A model generated the notes under the pieces. It did not search any database and was not told the DNA's origin. It saw only the letters and a program-made list of their open reading frames with translations. This document shows, piece by piece, positions 7,088 through 7,910 of a stretch of 7,910 nucleotides of DNA. Source of the DNA: Candidatus Omnitrophota bacterium (GTDB lineage Bacteria; Omnitrophota; Omnitrophia; Omnitrophales; Abzuiibacteriaceae); NCBI GenBank assembly GCA_016206995.1, contig JACQQN010000146.1, positions 1-7,910 on the forward strand. The letters run 5' to 3'. Numbering within the stretch: position 1 is the stretch's first letter; every line of letters begins with the position of its first letter. The translations under genes were made by a program, and so were the position numbers.

Positions 7088-7910
7088 ATGAGTACAAAAA
7101 CAGAAAACCCGATGGTGACGCATCCTTATAGAATCACGCAGCTTCGAAAGGAAACGCAGGACACGTTTACGTTGGAACTAAAATCAGAAAACGGCCCCTT
7201 TTCTTTTGCGCCGGGCCAATTCAATATGCTGTATGTCTATGGGGTAGGAGAGGTACCCATTTCAATCAGTGGGGATCCTAAGGAAAAGAAAGTTTTGCGC
7301 CACACGACCCGCGTTGTCGGAACTGTTACGAAAGCGTTGCGACAATTGAAAGTGGGAGATGCGCTTGGACTTCGAGGTCCTTTTGGAAGCCATTGGCCGG
7401 TCGAAAAAGCGGAAGGTTATGATGTGATTTTAGTAGGAGGAGGTATTGGTCTTGCGCCCCTTCGTCCTGCGATTCATCAGTTAATTGTCAATCGGTCTCG
7501 ATACGGCCGGGTTGTTTTGCTTTACGGAGCCAGGACGCCAGAGGAAATTTTATACACACGCGAGTTGAAAACCTGGCGCGCCGAATTCGATTTAGATGTC
7601 CACGTTACAGTTGACCGCGCTATCGGTTCTTGGCGCGGTAACGTAGGCGTGGTGACGACATTGATTCCACGTGCTCCTTTTGATCCAACAAAGGCTATTG
7701 CGATGGTGTGCGGTCCGGAAATTATGATGCGGTTTACAGTTCAAGAGCTTCAAAAGCGTGGCATACCAACCGATCGAATTTATGTCTCGATGGAACGAAA
7801 TATGAAATGTGCCACTGGTTTTTGTGGGCATTGCCAATACGGACCGAATTTTATTTGTAAGGATGGTCCCGTTTTTTCGTTCGATAAAATTAAATCAATT
7901 TTTGGGAAAA
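7088..7910 (+). CDS. Group 3b hydrogenase/sulfur reductase gamma subunit, FAD/NAD(P)-binding (partial, 3' end cut)
   Basis: This is the diaphorase subunit of the HydG/AsrB/PyrK type, which passes electrons between NAD(P)H and iron-sulfur centres through FAD. The visible 274 residues include a ferredoxin-reductase-like FAD domain (APGQFNMLYV at 41-50, VPISIS at 56-61, LRGPFG at 95-100), the NAD(P)-binding domain (VILVGGGIGLAPLRP at 113-127, MVCGPE at 206-211), and a C-terminal [2Fe-2S] motif C241-x4-C246-x2-C249-x7-C257. The frame is open to the window edge with no stop; relatives of about 290 residues suggest only a short piece is missing. ATG at 7088 follows AAAGGA (7074-7079) at 8 nt. The gene starts 5 bp after the effector-domain gene. 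PyrK and AsrB share the same architecture, but the neighbouring HydB-like subunit rules out PyrK and leaves sulfite reductase as the weaker alternative. Confidence 0.88.
   Translation, partial: MSTKTENPMVTHPYRITQLRKETQDTFTLELKSENGPFSFAPGQFNMLYVYGVGEVPISISGDPKEKKVLRHTTRVVGTVTKALRQLKVGDALGLRGPFGSHWPVEKAEGYDVILVGGGIGLAPLRPAIHQLIVNRSRYGRVVLLYGARTPEEILYTRELKTWRAEFDLDVHVTVDRAIGSWRGNVGVVTTLIPRAPFDPTKAIAMVCGPEIMMRFTVQELQKRGIPTDRIYVSMERNMKCATGFCGHCQYGPNFICKDGPVFSFDKIKSIFGK

Noticed and set aside
7088..7910. Dihydroorotate dehydrogenase electron-transfer subunit (PyrK)
   Set aside because: The domain layout is the same, but there is no pyrimidine gene nearby, while a HydB/AsrA-type subunit gene lies just upstream.

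Overview
The window looks like a piece of a bacterial chromosome, probably from an uncultured, facultative or microaerotolerant anaerobe with fermentative metabolism. All recognised genes lie on the + strand and are tightly packed. Several starts have Shine-Dalgarno sequences, base composition is moderately AT-leaning throughout, and there are no transposases, phage genes or CRISPR repeats. The gene mix fits many Gram-negative lineages. A small palindromic repeat of the GTCATTGCGAG type, which I know from several unrelated bacterial groups, sits between two genes. I cannot name the phylum from the sequence.

Region 1 (31-2409) holds cydA and cydB, the two main subunits of a cytochrome bd quinol oxidase of the short Q-loop kind, separated by 3 bp. 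Region 2 (2410-2572) is a 163 bp spacer with the REP-like palindrome (2424-2459). It also holds what looks like a complete class II Crp/Fnr-activated promoter: the perfect palindrome GTGATGCGCATCAC is centred 41.5 bp before the start site predicted from a TAAGAT -10 box. This promoter drives region 3 (2573-3112), a hemerythrin-like HHE di-iron protein.

Region 4 (3207-5354) is a fused alpha-beta ADP-forming acyl/acetyl-CoA synthetase, which would make ATP from acetyl-CoA during fermentation. Region 5 (5434 to the window end) is the start of an operon that best fits a group 3b NAD(P)-linked [NiFe] hydrogenase (sulfhydrogenase type). It holds a beta subunit with two ferredoxin-type [4Fe-4S] motifs, a stand-alone Crp/Fnr-like effector domain without DNA-binding domain, and a gamma subunit (FAD, NAD(P) and [2Fe-2S]) that runs off the right edge. 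The delta and alpha hydrogenase subunits would be expected just beyond the window but are not seen.

Together the genes suggest a redox-balance neighbourhood: bd oxidase removes O2 (and bd oxidases tolerate NO), the hemerythrin binds O2 or protects or repairs iron centres under an O2/NO-type regulator, the CoA synthetase conserves energy from acetyl-CoA, and the soluble hydrogenase balances NAD(P)H with H2 or sulfur. The functional grouping is inference. Each gene family assignment is well supported, apart from the choice between hydrogenase and anaerobic sulfite reductase for the last operon, which rests on context.
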